A DNA stretch of 64,000 nt from Streptomyces sp. WAC 01529. GTDB lineage: Bacteria > Actinomycetota > Actinomycetes > Streptomycetales > Streptomycetaceae. The notes beneath the pieces are model-generated. The model searched no databases, was not told the origin of the DNA, and was given only the letters and a program-made list of their open reading frames with translations. Shown piece by piece: positions 40,795 through 49,680 of the stretch. The position numbers and the translations under genes are program-made. The stretch is taken from assembly GCF_003945545.1 (NCBI RefSeq), contig NZ_CP029617.1, forward strand, positions 8,087,001 through 8,151,000, written 5' to 3'. Positions within the stretch are counted from its first letter, which is position 1, and the number at the start of each line of letters is the position of its first letter.

Positions 40795-42141
40795 TCATCC
40801 CATGGCCTTGGCGAATCCGGACTCGGGCAGCCGGCCCGACTTCACATCGGTGAGCGCGCCGTCGAGCGCCTCGGCAATCTCCGCCACGTCGTCCTCGGTG
40901 ATGACGAGCGGCGGCATGAGCATCAGATTCGGTACGACGCGCAGGCTGGAGCTGAGCACGCCTCGGCTCTCCAGGGTCATGCGCAGCTGGTTCACCTTGC
41001 CCGGGGACCACGACGGACCGCCGGGCTCGCCGAGCTCCAGGCCGCAGAACAGGCCCAGGGCGCGGAAGGCCCTCAGCTCGGGGTGCTGTGCCTGGAGCTT
41101 GCCCAGGGCGGAGAGGAGATCGGCCTCACGGCGGCGTACGTTCTCAAGCACGCCGTCCTCGGTGAGCGCCCCGATCACCGCGAGCGCCGCCGCCGCGGCC
41201 ACCGCGTGGCCGTCGTTGGTCGAGCCGACGCTGAGCGCGGTGTCGCCCGTGGTGCGCTCGTGCAGCTGCTCGTAGAGGCGGTCGTGGATGGCGACGGCCG
41301 ACATCGGCACGTACCCCGATGTGATGCCCTTGCCCAGGGTGATGATGTCGGGGGTGACATCGGGCAGTTGCCCGGCGCGGGTGAAGTCGCCGACCCGGCC
41401 CATGCCGGTGACGACCTCGTCGAAGATCAGATGGATGTCGTGCCGGCGGCAGAACCGGCCCAGGGAGCCCAGGTACTCCGGGGACAGGATGTGCCCGCCC
41501 TCGCCGACGACCGGCTCCACGATCACCGCGGTCACCCGCTCGGGACCGAACTCGGTGATCAGCCGTTCCATGTCGCTGACGCCCTGCGTCGCGCCCGCCG
41601 AGAACGGGCCGGGAGCGTGGTGCACCTCGGGGAGCATCGGGCCGGTCTGGTGGTGCAGGTAGGGGACACCGGTCACCATGCCGGCGCCCGGACCCTGCCC
41701 GTGGAAGCCGTCCCACATGGCGAACACGGCCATGCGCTCGGGCTGTCCGGCCCGCAGCCGCAGGAAGCGCGAGAGCTGGAGGGCCATCTCCACCGCCTGG
41801 GCGCCGTTGCTGGCGAACCGGACGTGGTTGATGCCCTCGGGCAGATGACCGACGAGGGCCTCGGCGCAGTCCACGGTGACCTGCGCGGGGCGCCCGTAGC
41901 CGTAGCTGTTGGCGAACGGAAGCCGGTCCACCTGCTGCTTGATGGCCTCCTTGACGCGGGTGTTGCCGTAGCCGAGCGTCACGTTCCACAGCCCGGAGCG
42001 GCCGTCCAGGTACCAGCGTCCACCGGAGTCACGGACGCGCACGCCGTCGCCCTCGGTGAGCAGGTCGTCGCGGGACAGCGCCTTGAGGTACGGGCGTGGC
42101 ACGCCGCTGTTCCACAGGGCGTAGTCGGCGGGGTCAATCAC
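40795..42141 (-). CDS. Class III (PLP) aminotransferase
   Basis: A 448-residue fold-type I aminotransferase. Visible are WNVTLGYGNTRVKEAI, the phosphate-binding SNGAQAVEMALQLSR, VIVEPVVGEGG, the PLP-contact Asp in HLIFDEVVTGMGR, and the Schiff-base Lys in IITLGKGITSGYVPMSA. Such enzymes use a keto group or aldehyde as acceptor. In this cluster it probably introduces an amine on a polyketide chain, to be methylated by the neighbouring methyltransferase. The GTG start has an AAAGGGA site. It lies inside a long same-strand operon. Confidence 0.9.
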   Translation of the reverse strand: MIDPADYALWNSGVPRPYLKALSRDDLLTEGDGVRVRDSGGRWYLDGRSGLWNVTLGYGNTRVKEAIKQQVDRLPFANSYGYGRPAQVTVDCAEALVGHLPEGINHVRFASNGAQAVEMALQLSRFLRLRAGQPERMAVFAMWDGFHGQGPGAGMVTGVPYLHHQTGPMLPEVHHAPGPFSAGATQGVSDMERLITEFGPERVTAVIVEPVVGEGGHILSPEYLGSLGRFCRRHDIHLIFDEVVTGMGRVGDFTRAGQLPDVTPDIITLGKGITSGYVPMSAVAIHDRLYEQLHERTTGDTALSVGSTNDGHAVAAAAALAVIGALTEDGVLENVRRREADLLSALGKLQAQHPELRAFRALGLFCGLELGEPGGPSWSPGKVNQLRMTLESRGVLSSSLRVVPNLMLMPPLVITEDDVAEIAEALDGALTDVKSGRLPESGFAKAMG

Positions 42142-42201
42142 GATGGGTCCCTTTCTCTGCTGGATACGTGCTGGTTCTGTGCCGGGGTACGCGCACCGGC
42201 G

Positions 42202-43185
42202 TCAGCCAGGACCGAGCCCGAGCAGTCGGGCCGCGTTGCCGTACAGCCAGCGGTCCGTGATCTCGTCGCCGAGATCCAGGGCGGCGACCTGCCGGGCGAG
42301 CGCGGCGACCGGATCGGCGTTGACCCATGTCGCCGAGCCGAACAGGACCCGGTCGCGCAGCACCGTGGTGCCGTACAGGAGCAGGGATTCCCAGCCCGAT
42401 CCGGGGCGGGCCATCCACTGCGGTCGGTGGGAGGAGAGGTCGAGGTAGACGTGGCGGTGCCGCTGGGCGATGGAGATCAGTTCGAGGACCCAGGGCCAGG
42501 CGGCGTGCCCCGCGACGATCGGCAGACCGGGGTGGCGCAGGGCGATCCAGTCGACGTTGCGCGGATGGCACAACTCGGCCGCGTGCCGCGAGAAGTGGTG
42601 CCCGGTGTGCAGCCACAACGGCATGCCCAGCTCTCGCGCCCTGCGGTAGACCGGGTCGTATGCGGTATCGCGCGGGTCGACGCCCTGCCAGAACGGGGTC
42701 ACCGCGAAGCCGCGCATTCCGAGGAGATGGCAGCGTTCCAGCTCGGCGACGGCACGGCCGGGGTCGGTCAGGTCGATGCCCGCCCAGGCCTGGAGCCGGT
42801 CGGGTGCCTTGGCGGCGACGGCGGCGACGCGGCTGTTGACGTCGTCGCCGTCGGCGGTGGCGCCGCCGCAGCTCATCAGTATCTGGTGGACGACGCCGTT
42901 GTCGTCCATGGTCTTCAACAGCGCCCCGACATCGACGCGTTCGGGCTGACCCGACACGAGCAGATCGACGGCACCGTCCTGGTCCCCGGCGTCGAGGCGG
43001 GCACGGAAGCGCGGGTAACCGGCACCGAAGACCGCGGTCGCGTGCCGCCCGAAGGCGCGCAGGTACGCCGGGGCCACCGCGCCGAGCCCGCGGAAGTACG
43101 TGCGCCAGCACTCGCGGTCCAGGGACAGCGCGCAGACGTCGACGACACGGTGCCCGGGGGCGGCCGGCTCAGCGGACGCGGTCAC
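42202..43185 (-). CDS. Amidohydrolase-family (TIM-barrel) protein
   Basis: A 327-residue member of the amidohydrolase-2 family, which includes decarboxylases and lactone or amide hydrolases. Barrel strands with likely ligands are WLHTGHHFSRHAAE, IVAGHAAWPWVLELI, VYLDLSSHRPQW and VLFGSATWVNADPVAAL, the last resembling the usual GSDxP. The N-terminal HxH motif is not evident (VVDVCALSLD in its place), so metal binding may differ from classical members. Its place in the pathway is unclear. The GTG start overlaps the acyl-CoA ligase gene by 17 bp. Confidence 0.75.
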   Translation of the reverse strand: MTASAEPAAPGHRVVDVCALSLDRECWRTYFRGLGAVAPAYLRAFGRHATAVFGAGYPRFRARLDAGDQDGAVDLLVSGQPERVDVGALLKTMDDNGVVHQILMSCGGATADGDDVNSRVAAVAAKAPDRLQAWAGIDLTDPGRAVAELERCHLLGMRGFAVTPFWQGVDPRDTAYDPVYRRARELGMPLWLHTGHHFSRHAAELCHPRNVDWIALRHPGLPIVAGHAAWPWVLELISIAQRHRHVYLDLSSHRPQWMARPGSGWESLLLYGTTVLRDRVLFGSATWVNADPVAALARQVAALDLGDEITDRWLYGNAARLLGLGPG

Positions 43186-44884
43186 GGGTGACCTCGATCC
43201 CGGCCGCCACGCGGTCCCAGGTGTCGGGGGTGACGCCCTGGGCGCGCAGCGTCTCCTTGCGGACCTTGCCGGTGTCCGTCACGGGGAGTTCGGGCAGGAC
43301 GCGCAGATAGCGCGGCACCATGAAGTGCGCCATGCGAGGCCGCAGGTACCCGATGAACTCCTCCGGTTCGAAACGGGCCCCGGGCCGGAGCACGAGGGCG
43401 GCCAGTATCTCGTCCTCGGCGAAGTCGCTGGGCACCGCCACGGCGGCGGCGAGCGCCACGGCGGGGTGGCTCAGCAACTCGGCCTCCACCTCCATCGAGG
43501 ACACGTTCTCGCCCCGGCGCCGGATGGCGTCCTTGATGCGGTCCACGAAGAAGTAGTCGCCGCCGGGTTCACGCACCACGGCGTCCCCGGTGCGGAACCA
43601 GCCGTGCCGCCAGGCCGCCGCGGTGGCCTCCGGCATGGCGTGGTAGCCGTGGAACAGCGACCACGGCCGGTCGGCGCGCAGCACCAGCTCACCCACGGTG
43701 CCGTCCGGTACGTCGATGCCGTACGCGTCGACCACCCGGCACTGCACCCCTGGCCGCGGTCGCCCGCAGCTGCCCGTGCGCCGCGGATTGAGCGGCGACA
43801 CCAGCGGCGCCGACGTCTCGGACATGTTGAACCCGGTGTAGACGTCCACGCCGAAGCGGCGGCCGAAGTCCAGGGCCTGGCGCGTCAGCGGTATCACGCA
43901 CGCGGCCCGCAGCGGGTGTTCGGCCTCGTCCGGCCGGGGCGCCAGACCGAGCAGGAAGTCGACCATGGCGCCGAGCAGGGTGCACATGGTCACCCCGTGG
44001 CGGCGCACCACGTCCCAGAACTCGCCGGTGCGGAAGTTCTCGGTGACGACGATCGAGCCCCCGAACAGGAGCATGCAGTAGGCGACTTCGGTGCCGCCGC
44101 CGTGGCACAGCGGCAGGTTGAGCAGATACCGGTCGTCCTCGCCGATGTCGTCGTCGAGGAGCGCGGTCACCGTGGAGTAGTGGTGGACGTAGGAGACCAG
44201 TACGCCCTTGGACGGGCCGGTGGTCCCCGAGGTGTAGATCACCGCCATGGTGTCCCAGGGCGCGACCGGCCGCTCGGGCGGGACGAAGTCCTCCACCCGG
44301 CCCCGCAGCGCCGCGGGGCCGTGGACGCGCGGGGCGCCGGGCAGGGCGTCCGGCCAGGGGGCGTCCGGGCCGCCGCCGAGGACGACGACCTCCTGGAGGC
44401 GGCTGTCGCCGAGGTGCTGGAGCCGCTCCACGAGCAGCGCGTGCACCACGAGGACCCGGGCCCCCGAGTTGTCCAGGACGTGCTCCAGGAGCGCGCCCCG
44501 GTAGGCGGTGTTGACGGGAACGTGGACGGCGCCGAGGAGATTGACGCCGTACCAGACGCGCAGCGCGTCCAGGCCGTTGGGCAACCAGCACAGCACGGTG
44601 TCGCCCTGCCGCACGCCCAGCCGGTACAGGGCGGCGGCGGTGGCGCGCGCGTCGTCGTAGGCCTGCCCGTACGTCCAGTGGGTGCCGTCCTCGAAGACGG
44701 CGTACACGCGGTCGGGGTGGGCCCTGGCACGGGTGGCGAGCAGCGCGCCCGTGACGCAGTGCGCGGCGTCCGGTACGCGGGCGTCGCCCGGCGGGAGGAT
44801 CTCGACGAGGCGGTCGGCCGCCTCGTCGAGCGTCACGTCGAGATCCCGCGCCGCCGGGGCCGGTGACGTCGTGGGGCCCGTCAT
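43169..44884 (-). CDS. Acyl-CoA ligase (AMP-binding)
   Basis: A 571-residue ANL-superfamily ligase. The P-loop reads IYTSGTTGPSKGVLVSY, followed by YTGFNMSETSAPL (A5), WFRTGDAVVREPGGDYFFVDR (A7), KDAIRRRGENVSSMEVE (A8) and the C-terminal Lys in TDTGKVRKETL (A10). It most resembles the carnitine/crotonobetaine-CoA ligase subgroup. It would activate a carboxylic acid intermediate or starter as CoA thioester, as NonL-type ligases do in macrotetrolide assembly (inference). ATGA overlap with the SDR gene upstream. Confidence 0.9.
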   Translation of the reverse strand: MTGPTTSPAPAARDLDVTLDEAADRLVEILPPGDARVPDAAHCVTGALLATRARAHPDRVYAVFEDGTHWTYGQAYDDARATAAALYRLGVRQGDTVLCWLPNGLDALRVWYGVNLLGAVHVPVNTAYRGALLEHVLDNSGARVLVVHALLVERLQHLGDSRLQEVVVLGGGPDAPWPDALPGAPRVHGPAALRGRVEDFVPPERPVAPWDTMAVIYTSGTTGPSKGVLVSYVHHYSTVTALLDDDIGEDDRYLLNLPLCHGGGTEVAYCMLLFGGSIVVTENFRTGEFWDVVRRHGVTMCTLLGAMVDFLLGLAPRPDEAEHPLRAACVIPLTRQALDFGRRFGVDVYTGFNMSETSAPLVSPLNPRRTGSCGRPRPGVQCRVVDAYGIDVPDGTVGELVLRADRPWSLFHGYHAMPEATAAAWRHGWFRTGDAVVREPGGDYFFVDRIKDAIRRRGENVSSMEVEAELLSHPAVALAAAVAVPSDFAEDEILAALVLRPGARFEPEEFIGYLRPRMAHFMVPRYLRVLPELPVTDTGKVRKETLRAQGVTPDTWDRVAAGIEVTRDRVR

Positions 44885-45708
44885 TCAGGGATCCCGGGCA
44901 CGTCGACCATGTGACCGCCGGAGGCGTCGTAATGGCGCAGTGTCCGCAGGTACTGCTCCCAGTTGACCAGGGTCTGGGCGCTCCTGCTGACGGGGCGTAC
45001 CGGTATCAGCGGGCCGATGCTGACGGCGGGCGGGCGGGTGAGGGCCCACAGCACGACATCGGCGATGTCCGAGGGGTCCAGCAGATCCGTGACGCCCACC
45101 CCCAGCGACTCGGGGTCCTGCGCCAGGTCCGTACGCACCCAGCCGGGCAGAACGGCGATGGCGCGGACCCCCAAGTGCCGGTTCTCCAGGTCGATTTGCG
45201 CGGTCAGCGCGTTCAGGGCGCGTTTGGTGATGGAGTACGGGGCCGACCAGTCGGCCTGGAGCAGACTGCCCTCCGAGCTGATGTTGACGATCCAGCCGTG
45301 GCCGCGCTCGCGCATCCCGGGGAGCACGGTGCGGGCCAGCAGGAAGGGGACGTCCAGATTGAGGTGGAAGGCCTGCCGCCAGTGGCGGGGGTTGGTGTCG
45401 TGAATGGGTCCGGTGCGGGCCAGGGCGGCGTTGTTCACCAGGATGTCGACGGGGCCGAGGGCCCGCTCGGCGGCGGCCACCGTCTCCTTGGGCGCGCCGT
45501 CGGCCGACAGGTCAGCGATGAGCGTGACGGCGGGCACCTCGTGTCCGGCCACGTCACGCTCGACGCAGGCCAGTTGGTCCTTGCGGCGGGCGACGAGGGC
45601 GACGGAGGCGCCGGCGGCCGCCAGCGCGCGGGCGATGCTCGCCCCGATGCCGGACGAGGCGCCGGCGACCAATGCGACCTTGCCCTTGAGGGGCCTGTCC
45701 TCGGTCAC
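44881..45708 (-). CDS. Short-chain dehydrogenase/reductase
   Basis: A 275-residue classical SDR: nucleotide-binding VALVAGASSGIGASIARAL, VDILVNNAALAR, the catalytic Ser in VNISSEGSLLQ and YSITKRALNAL (Tyr-x3-Lys). It likely reduces a beta-keto thioester using NADPH. The GTG at 45706-45708 was selected because an AAGGGGA site lies upstream; longer versions add unlike sequence. One of three SDR genes in this operon. Confidence 0.85.
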   Translation of the reverse strand: MTEDRPLKGKVALVAGASSGIGASIARALAAAGASVALVARRKDQLACVERDVAGHEVPAVTLIADLSADGAPKETVAAAERALGPVDILVNNAALARTGPIHDTNPRHWRQAFHLNLDVPFLLARTVLPGMRERGHGWIVNISSEGSLLQADWSAPYSITKRALNALTAQIDLENRHLGVRAIAVLPGWVRTDLAQDPESLGVGVTDLLDPSDIADVVLWALTRPPAVSIGPLIPVRPVSRSAQTLVNWEQYLRTLRHYDASGGHMVDVPGIPE

Positions 45709-45757
45709 CTGTGGTCCCCTTCCGGCACGGCGGGGCGGGGGCGTGGTACGCAGGGCG

Positions 45758-47281
45758 TCACAGCCGGGTTCCTTCCTCGAAGGGTGTGCGGGGGTGGCCA
45801 AGATTCGGCAGTCCGGCCAGGCAGTGACCGCCGCCGTCGACGCGCAGCTGGGTGCCGGTCAGCCCGGCCGCGGCGGGGCTGATCAGGTAGCAGACGAGTG
45901 CCGCGACCTCTGTCGCCTCGCTCATCCGGCCGGTCGGCACGAGCCGGTTGGTGGCCTCCAGGAACGCGGGGTTGGTGACGTCCGTCATCGGTGTGCGGAC
46001 GAAGCCAGGAAGCACGCTGTTGGCCCGCACCTTGTGCCGGGCCGCCGAGGTGGCGAAGTGGGTGGTGAACTGCGCCGTCGCCGCCTTGCTGAGCCCGTAG
46101 CTCGCCAGGTTCGCCACCGGCGCGCTCACCGCGGCGAGCGAGGAGACGACGGCCACGGCTCCGCCCCGGCCGGCCGCCGCCCACTGTTCGAGCAGCGCGT
46201 CACACATACCCGCGTACGACAGTGAGTTGAGGGCGAGCAGCTGGCGGCGGTTGGCGGAGTTGTCACCGGGGCCGTCGAAGGAGACGGCGCCCGCGCCGTA
46301 GGCGAGCGCGTCGACGCCTCCGGCGATCTCCCACGCCTCGTGCGCGAGGCCGGCGGCCCGCGCCGGGTCGGTCAGGTCGGCGGTCAACACCCAGGCCGTG
46401 CGCCCCAGTTCGCGGACCTCGGCGGCGAGCTTCTCCAGCTCCGGGCGGCGGCGCGCGGCCAGGACGACATCGGCGCCGCGTGCCGCGCACTCCCGCGCGA
46501 TGCTCGCCCCGATGCCACTGCTGGCGCCGGTGACCAGGACCACGCGTCCGGCCAGCCGGAACGGATCGGGCACCGCGGTGCCGTCGCCCGCGGCCGTGGA
46601 CGCGGCCGGTCGCGGTGGGCGTGCCGAGGGCATGGGCACGACGCTCGCGTCGAGTCCGCCGTCCAGCGGCAGCGTCTCGCCCGCGACATTGCCGAACCCG
46701 CGCGAGGCCAGCAGACGCAGTGCCGCCGCCAGTTCGTGCGGTGCGACGGGGCGGCGGGTGACCAGGTGGCGCAGCAGCTCACCCGCCGCCTCGTCGGTGA
46801 GCGCGTGCCCGAGGAACGGGGCGTAGCCGACGCGCACCGTGTTGGCGAGCACACCCCGGGTCGCGCAGTGCTTGGCCAGGTGCTGCCACCACGCGTGGTC
46901 GGCGGCCCGCTGTGCGGCGGCCTCCGGCTCCGCGTCGTCGTGGATGTGCGGGCCCGTGTCGGTGACCATGACGGCGCGGCCCTCGCCCCGCCGGGCCATG
47001 GCCTTCAGGACCCGGGTCACGTGGGTGCGGCGCAACGGAGGTGAGGGCCGGGCGCCGAGTGCTTCGTTGCCGATGGCCACGACGCAGTACACGTCGGGGG
47101 ATCGGGGTGGGTGCGCGCCCTCGCCGTCCGTGACGTGGAAGCCGTGGCGCTCCCAGAGTTCCCGGACCGCCCGCGTGTGGTCGGCGCCGGGCGGGGACTC
47201 CAGCAGGACGCGGCGGCCGACGGGCGCCAGCGAGTCCGTTTCGAGCAGGGGTCCGGCGCCGGGTGGCGTGTGCTCAGTCAT
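45758..47281 (-). CDS. Tandem SDR protein: degenerate N-terminal plus active C-terminal domain
   Basis: A 507-residue protein made of two SDR-like halves, recalling PKS ketoreductases. Residues 1-about 220 keep late SDR elements (ANTVRVGYAPFLGHALTDE, GNVAGETLPLDGGLD) but lack a glycine-rich loop and the Tyr-x3-Lys pair, so they are probably structural. Residues about 240-507 are a full SDR: VVLVTGASSGIGASIAREC, VVSSLAAVSA, YGLSKAATAQF, VRANSVLPGFVRTPM. It likely reduces a ketoacyl intermediate. It overlaps the ketosynthase gene upstream by 8 bp. Confidence 0.85.
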   Translation of the reverse strand: MTEHTPPGAGPLLETDSLAPVGRRVLLESPPGADHTRAVRELWERHGFHVTDGEGAHPPRSPDVYCVVAIGNEALGARPSPPLRRTHVTRVLKAMARRGEGRAVMVTDTGPHIHDDAEPEAAAQRAADHAWWQHLAKHCATRGVLANTVRVGYAPFLGHALTDEAAGELLRHLVTRRPVAPHELAAALRLLASRGFGNVAGETLPLDGGLDASVVPMPSARPPRPAASTAAGDGTAVPDPFRLAGRVVLVTGASSGIGASIARECAARGADVVLAARRRPELEKLAAEVRELGRTAWVLTADLTDPARAAGLAHEAWEIAGGVDALAYGAGAVSFDGPGDNSANRRQLLALNSLSYAGMCDALLEQWAAAGRGGAVAVVSSLAAVSAPVANLASYGLSKAATAQFTTHFATSAARHKVRANSVLPGFVRTPMTDVTNPAFLEATNRLVPTGRMSEATEVAALVCYLISPAAAGLTGTQLRVDGGGHCLAGLPNLGHPRTPFEEGTRL

Positions 47282-48569
47282 CGGTGCCTCCCAGGAGGAT
47301 GGCGCTGGCCACGGAGCCGATCGTGTAGTTGAGGCTGAGGGCCAGGTCGATGCGGGCGGGCCGCCCCTGGGTGCCGGGCACCGGGTCGAAGGTGCACACG
47401 TCGGCGGGCTTCTCGCAGTTGGCGGTCGGGGCGATGTGGCCGTGGCCCATCATCTGGAGTGTCGCCGCCACACCGATCACTCCGAGCGGGGCCCCGCTGT
47501 GGCCGAAGACGGCCTCCTGGACGGTGACGGGCAGCCGGGCGGCCCGCTCACCGAAGACGGCCGGCATGATGTTGCCTTCCATGAGGTTGAACGCCCGGTC
47601 GCCGGTGGCGGCGCCGTTGACGTAGTCGATCTCGTCCGGCGACGCGATCCCGGCCATGCAGGAGCGCGCGGCGCGCACGGCCCCCGTGCCCTCGGTGTCG
47701 AGGGCGAGGTTGGGCTGGGCGTTGCGGGTGGTGGTCTGGCCCAGGAGCCGTCCGTAGGTCCGCGCGCCCCTGCGCCGGGCGTGCGCGCGGCTCTCCAGGA
47801 TCAAGGTGGCAGCGCCGTTGCCGTAGTTGAGGCCGGCGGCCCGCTGGTCGTAGGGGCGCATGGGCTCGTCGACGAGGGTGGCGGTCTGCGGTTCGCTCCC
47901 GGTCACCGACCGTGCTTCAAGCTCCGCGTACTGCCGCAGCCTGCTCTCGCGCCAGTAGTCGGCGCCGGTGACCACCGCGATCTCCGTCTCGCCCGCGGCG
48001 ATCATGCGGGCCGCGTTGCCGAGCAGCACGGACGACGAGGCGCACCCGCAGGACAGCGTGTAGCTCGGGCCGGTGGCGCCGACGAGGCCCGCCTGGGTGG
48101 TCTCGACGTCCGACATCACGGCGTTGAGAACATTGCGGAACAGTACGGAACGGGCCTCGCGCGGGCTGATGTTGCGGGTGTCGGCGAGGAGTACCGGCAG
48201 ATACGTGTCGACGATGGCGTCGGCCGTGGCGTTGCGGCCCGCGAGCACGGCGGCCTCGCTCAGCGCGCCCGCCCGCCAGTCGAGCGCGGCGTCCTCGCAC
48301 GCCTCCAGGAGCGCGAGCAGCCCGTACAGATGGATGTCGGAGTACTTCTCGACGAAACGCGGCGGGATCTCCGGCAGCCGCGCGGCGACGGAGTCCGGGT
48401 CGAGGGGGACGCTGCCGAAGTAGGTGCCGTCGTCCTGCGCGAGGAAGGAGTCGCCGTGCGCGACGGCCGTCCAGAACTGCTCGGGTGTCGCCGTCGGCGC
48501 CGTACGCCCCGGCAGACAGAAGCCCATGCCGGTGACGAGTGCGTCCCGGGGGCCCTTGGTCGTGGTCAC
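47274..48569 (-). CDS. Beta-ketoacyl synthase with His-to-Asn change (KS-A)
   Basis: A 431-residue thiolase-fold KAS I/II-type protein. The nucleophile Cys is in TLSCGCASSSVLLGNA. The segment that normally reads EAHGTGT is YVNGAATGD here, replacing the first active-site His with Asn. The second His is kept in VFGHSGAPLG, but the usual upstream Lys is Glu (VQEAVFGH). The same set of changes occurs in the KS at 56042, so the two form a distinct pair. Without the first His, decarboxylative condensation is doubtful. GTG start with a GAAGGG site. Confidence 0.85.
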   Translation of the reverse strand: MTTTKGPRDALVTGMGFCLPGRTAPTATPEQFWTAVAHGDSFLAQDDGTYFGSVPLDPDSVAARLPEIPPRFVEKYSDIHLYGLLALLEACEDAALDWRAGALSEAAVLAGRNATADAIVDTYLPVLLADTRNISPREARSVLFRNVLNAVMSDVETTQAGLVGATGPSYTLSCGCASSSVLLGNAARMIAAGETEIAVVTGADYWRESRLRQYAELEARSVTGSEPQTATLVDEPMRPYDQRAAGLNYGNGAATLILESRAHARRRGARTYGRLLGQTTTRNAQPNLALDTEGTGAVRAARSCMAGIASPDEIDYVNGAATGDRAFNLMEGNIMPAVFGERAARLPVTVQEAVFGHSGAPLGVIGVAATLQMMGHGHIAPTANCEKPADVCTFDPVPGTQGRPARIDLALSLNYTIGSVASAILLGGTDD

Positions 48570-48585
48570 CGCATCGGCCCTTCGC

Positions 48586-49596
48586 TCAGATCCGGTACAG
48601 GAGGCTGCCCCAGCACCAGACGCCGCCGCCGATGGAGGGGGAGAGCACCAGGTCGCCGGGTTTGACGACGCCGCGCTCCCGCAGTTCCGAGACGGTGGTG
48701 GGGATGGAGGCGCTGGAGACGTTGCCGCGGAAGGCGAGGTTGGTCAGGACGCGCGCCGGGTCCGCTCCCAGGTCGTGCTGGATGCCCTTGGCCAGCGGCT
48801 CGGTCCCCGAGTGGGGGATGAGCCAGTCGATGTCGCCGATCGTCAGTTTGTTGCGGCCGAGGATCTCCTCCACGGTGTCGCTGATGTGGGCCAGGGCGAC
48901 GTCGTTGAGGTCGGGGTGGCTCTTGACCCACCCCTTCTCCCCGCCGGCCGCGGACATGTGGGCGAGACTGCCGTCGGTGTGGAAGACGGAGTCGATGAGC
49001 CCGGGGGAGCCACCGGGGGTGGCTTCGAGGACGCACGCCCCGGCGCCGTCCGAGACGAGCATCGAGCCCTTGGAGCCCGGCCGCACCCGCCGCGTGACCC
49101 GCTCGGTGGTGGCCACCAGCGCCTTGCGGTAGCCGGTCGGGGAGGTCAGGAACGACGCCGCGGTGTGCACCGCCTGGATGAAACCGGCGCAGGAGCCGCA
49201 GACCTCGAAGGCCATGGAGCCCTTCATGCCCAGCTCCGCCGCGGTGAGCGCGCCCACCTCGTGCACGTAGTCGCGGTCCGTCCAGTGGCTGACGACCATC
49301 ACATCGATGTCGTCGGCGTCGACCCCGGCCCGCTCCAGCGCCTGCCGGGAGGCCTGCGCGGCCATGAACACGGGGGTCTCGTCGTCGTTGGCGCGGTAGC
49401 GGGTGCGGACGCCGACGCCGCCGATGACGCGGTCCTCCACGTGGCTCGTCGTCGCCTTCTCGACGCCGTGGTTGTGTATTTCCTCCGAGCCGAAATAGTG
49501 GCCGAATCCGGTGAAGCGTATTCCGGCGTCTTCCCAGATGCCGTGCTGGCCTGTGGTCATGGATGAAAAACTAGTGGCGTCGGCATTCGGCTGCAT
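48586..49596 (-). CDS. KAS III-type ketosynthase (1)
   Basis: A 336-residue FabH-like protein. The Cys nucleophile lies in FEVCGSCAGFIQAVHTA, the His in LIPHSGTEPLAKGI and the Asn in RGNVSSASIPTTVSEL. The HQAN motif is replaced by HSGT, so its acyl or extender handling may differ from FabH. The Cys-His-Asn set is complete. The ATG at 49594-49596 has GGAGG 4 nt upstream and a palindromic operator begins 32 bp further upstream, so an internal promoter probably starts here. Confidence 0.85.
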   Translation of the reverse strand: MQPNADATSFSSMTTGQHGIWEDAGIRFTGFGHYFGSEEIHNHGVEKATTSHVEDRVIGGVGVRTRYRANDDETPVFMAAQASRQALERAGVDADDIDVMVVSHWTDRDYVHEVGALTAAELGMKGSMAFEVCGSCAGFIQAVHTAASFLTSPTGYRKALVATTERVTRRVRPGSKGSMLVSDGAGACVLEATPGGSPGLIDSVFHTDGSLAHMSAAGGEKGWVKSHPDLNDVALAHISDTVEEILGRNKLTIGDIDWLIPHSGTEPLAKGIQHDLGADPARVLTNLAFRGNVSSASIPTTVSELRERGVVKPGDLVLSPSIGGGVWCWGSLLYRI

Positions 49597-49627
49597 CTGG
49601 CCTCCAGTACTCGATGATTCATGCCGC

Positions 49628-49644
49628 GGGTACTCGAAGTACCC
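49628..49644 (-). promoter_or_regulatory. Perfect inverted repeat GGGTACT-CGA-AGTACCC, candidate operator
   Basis: Arms of 7 bp around CGA, upstream of the KAS III gene starting at 49596. An additional AGTACTCGA half-site lies at about 49606. Same core as the element at 55897-55913. Confidence 0.55.
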
Positions 49645-49680
49645 CGCGAAAAATCCGCTGTTCACCATCGGGTGGTGTCG

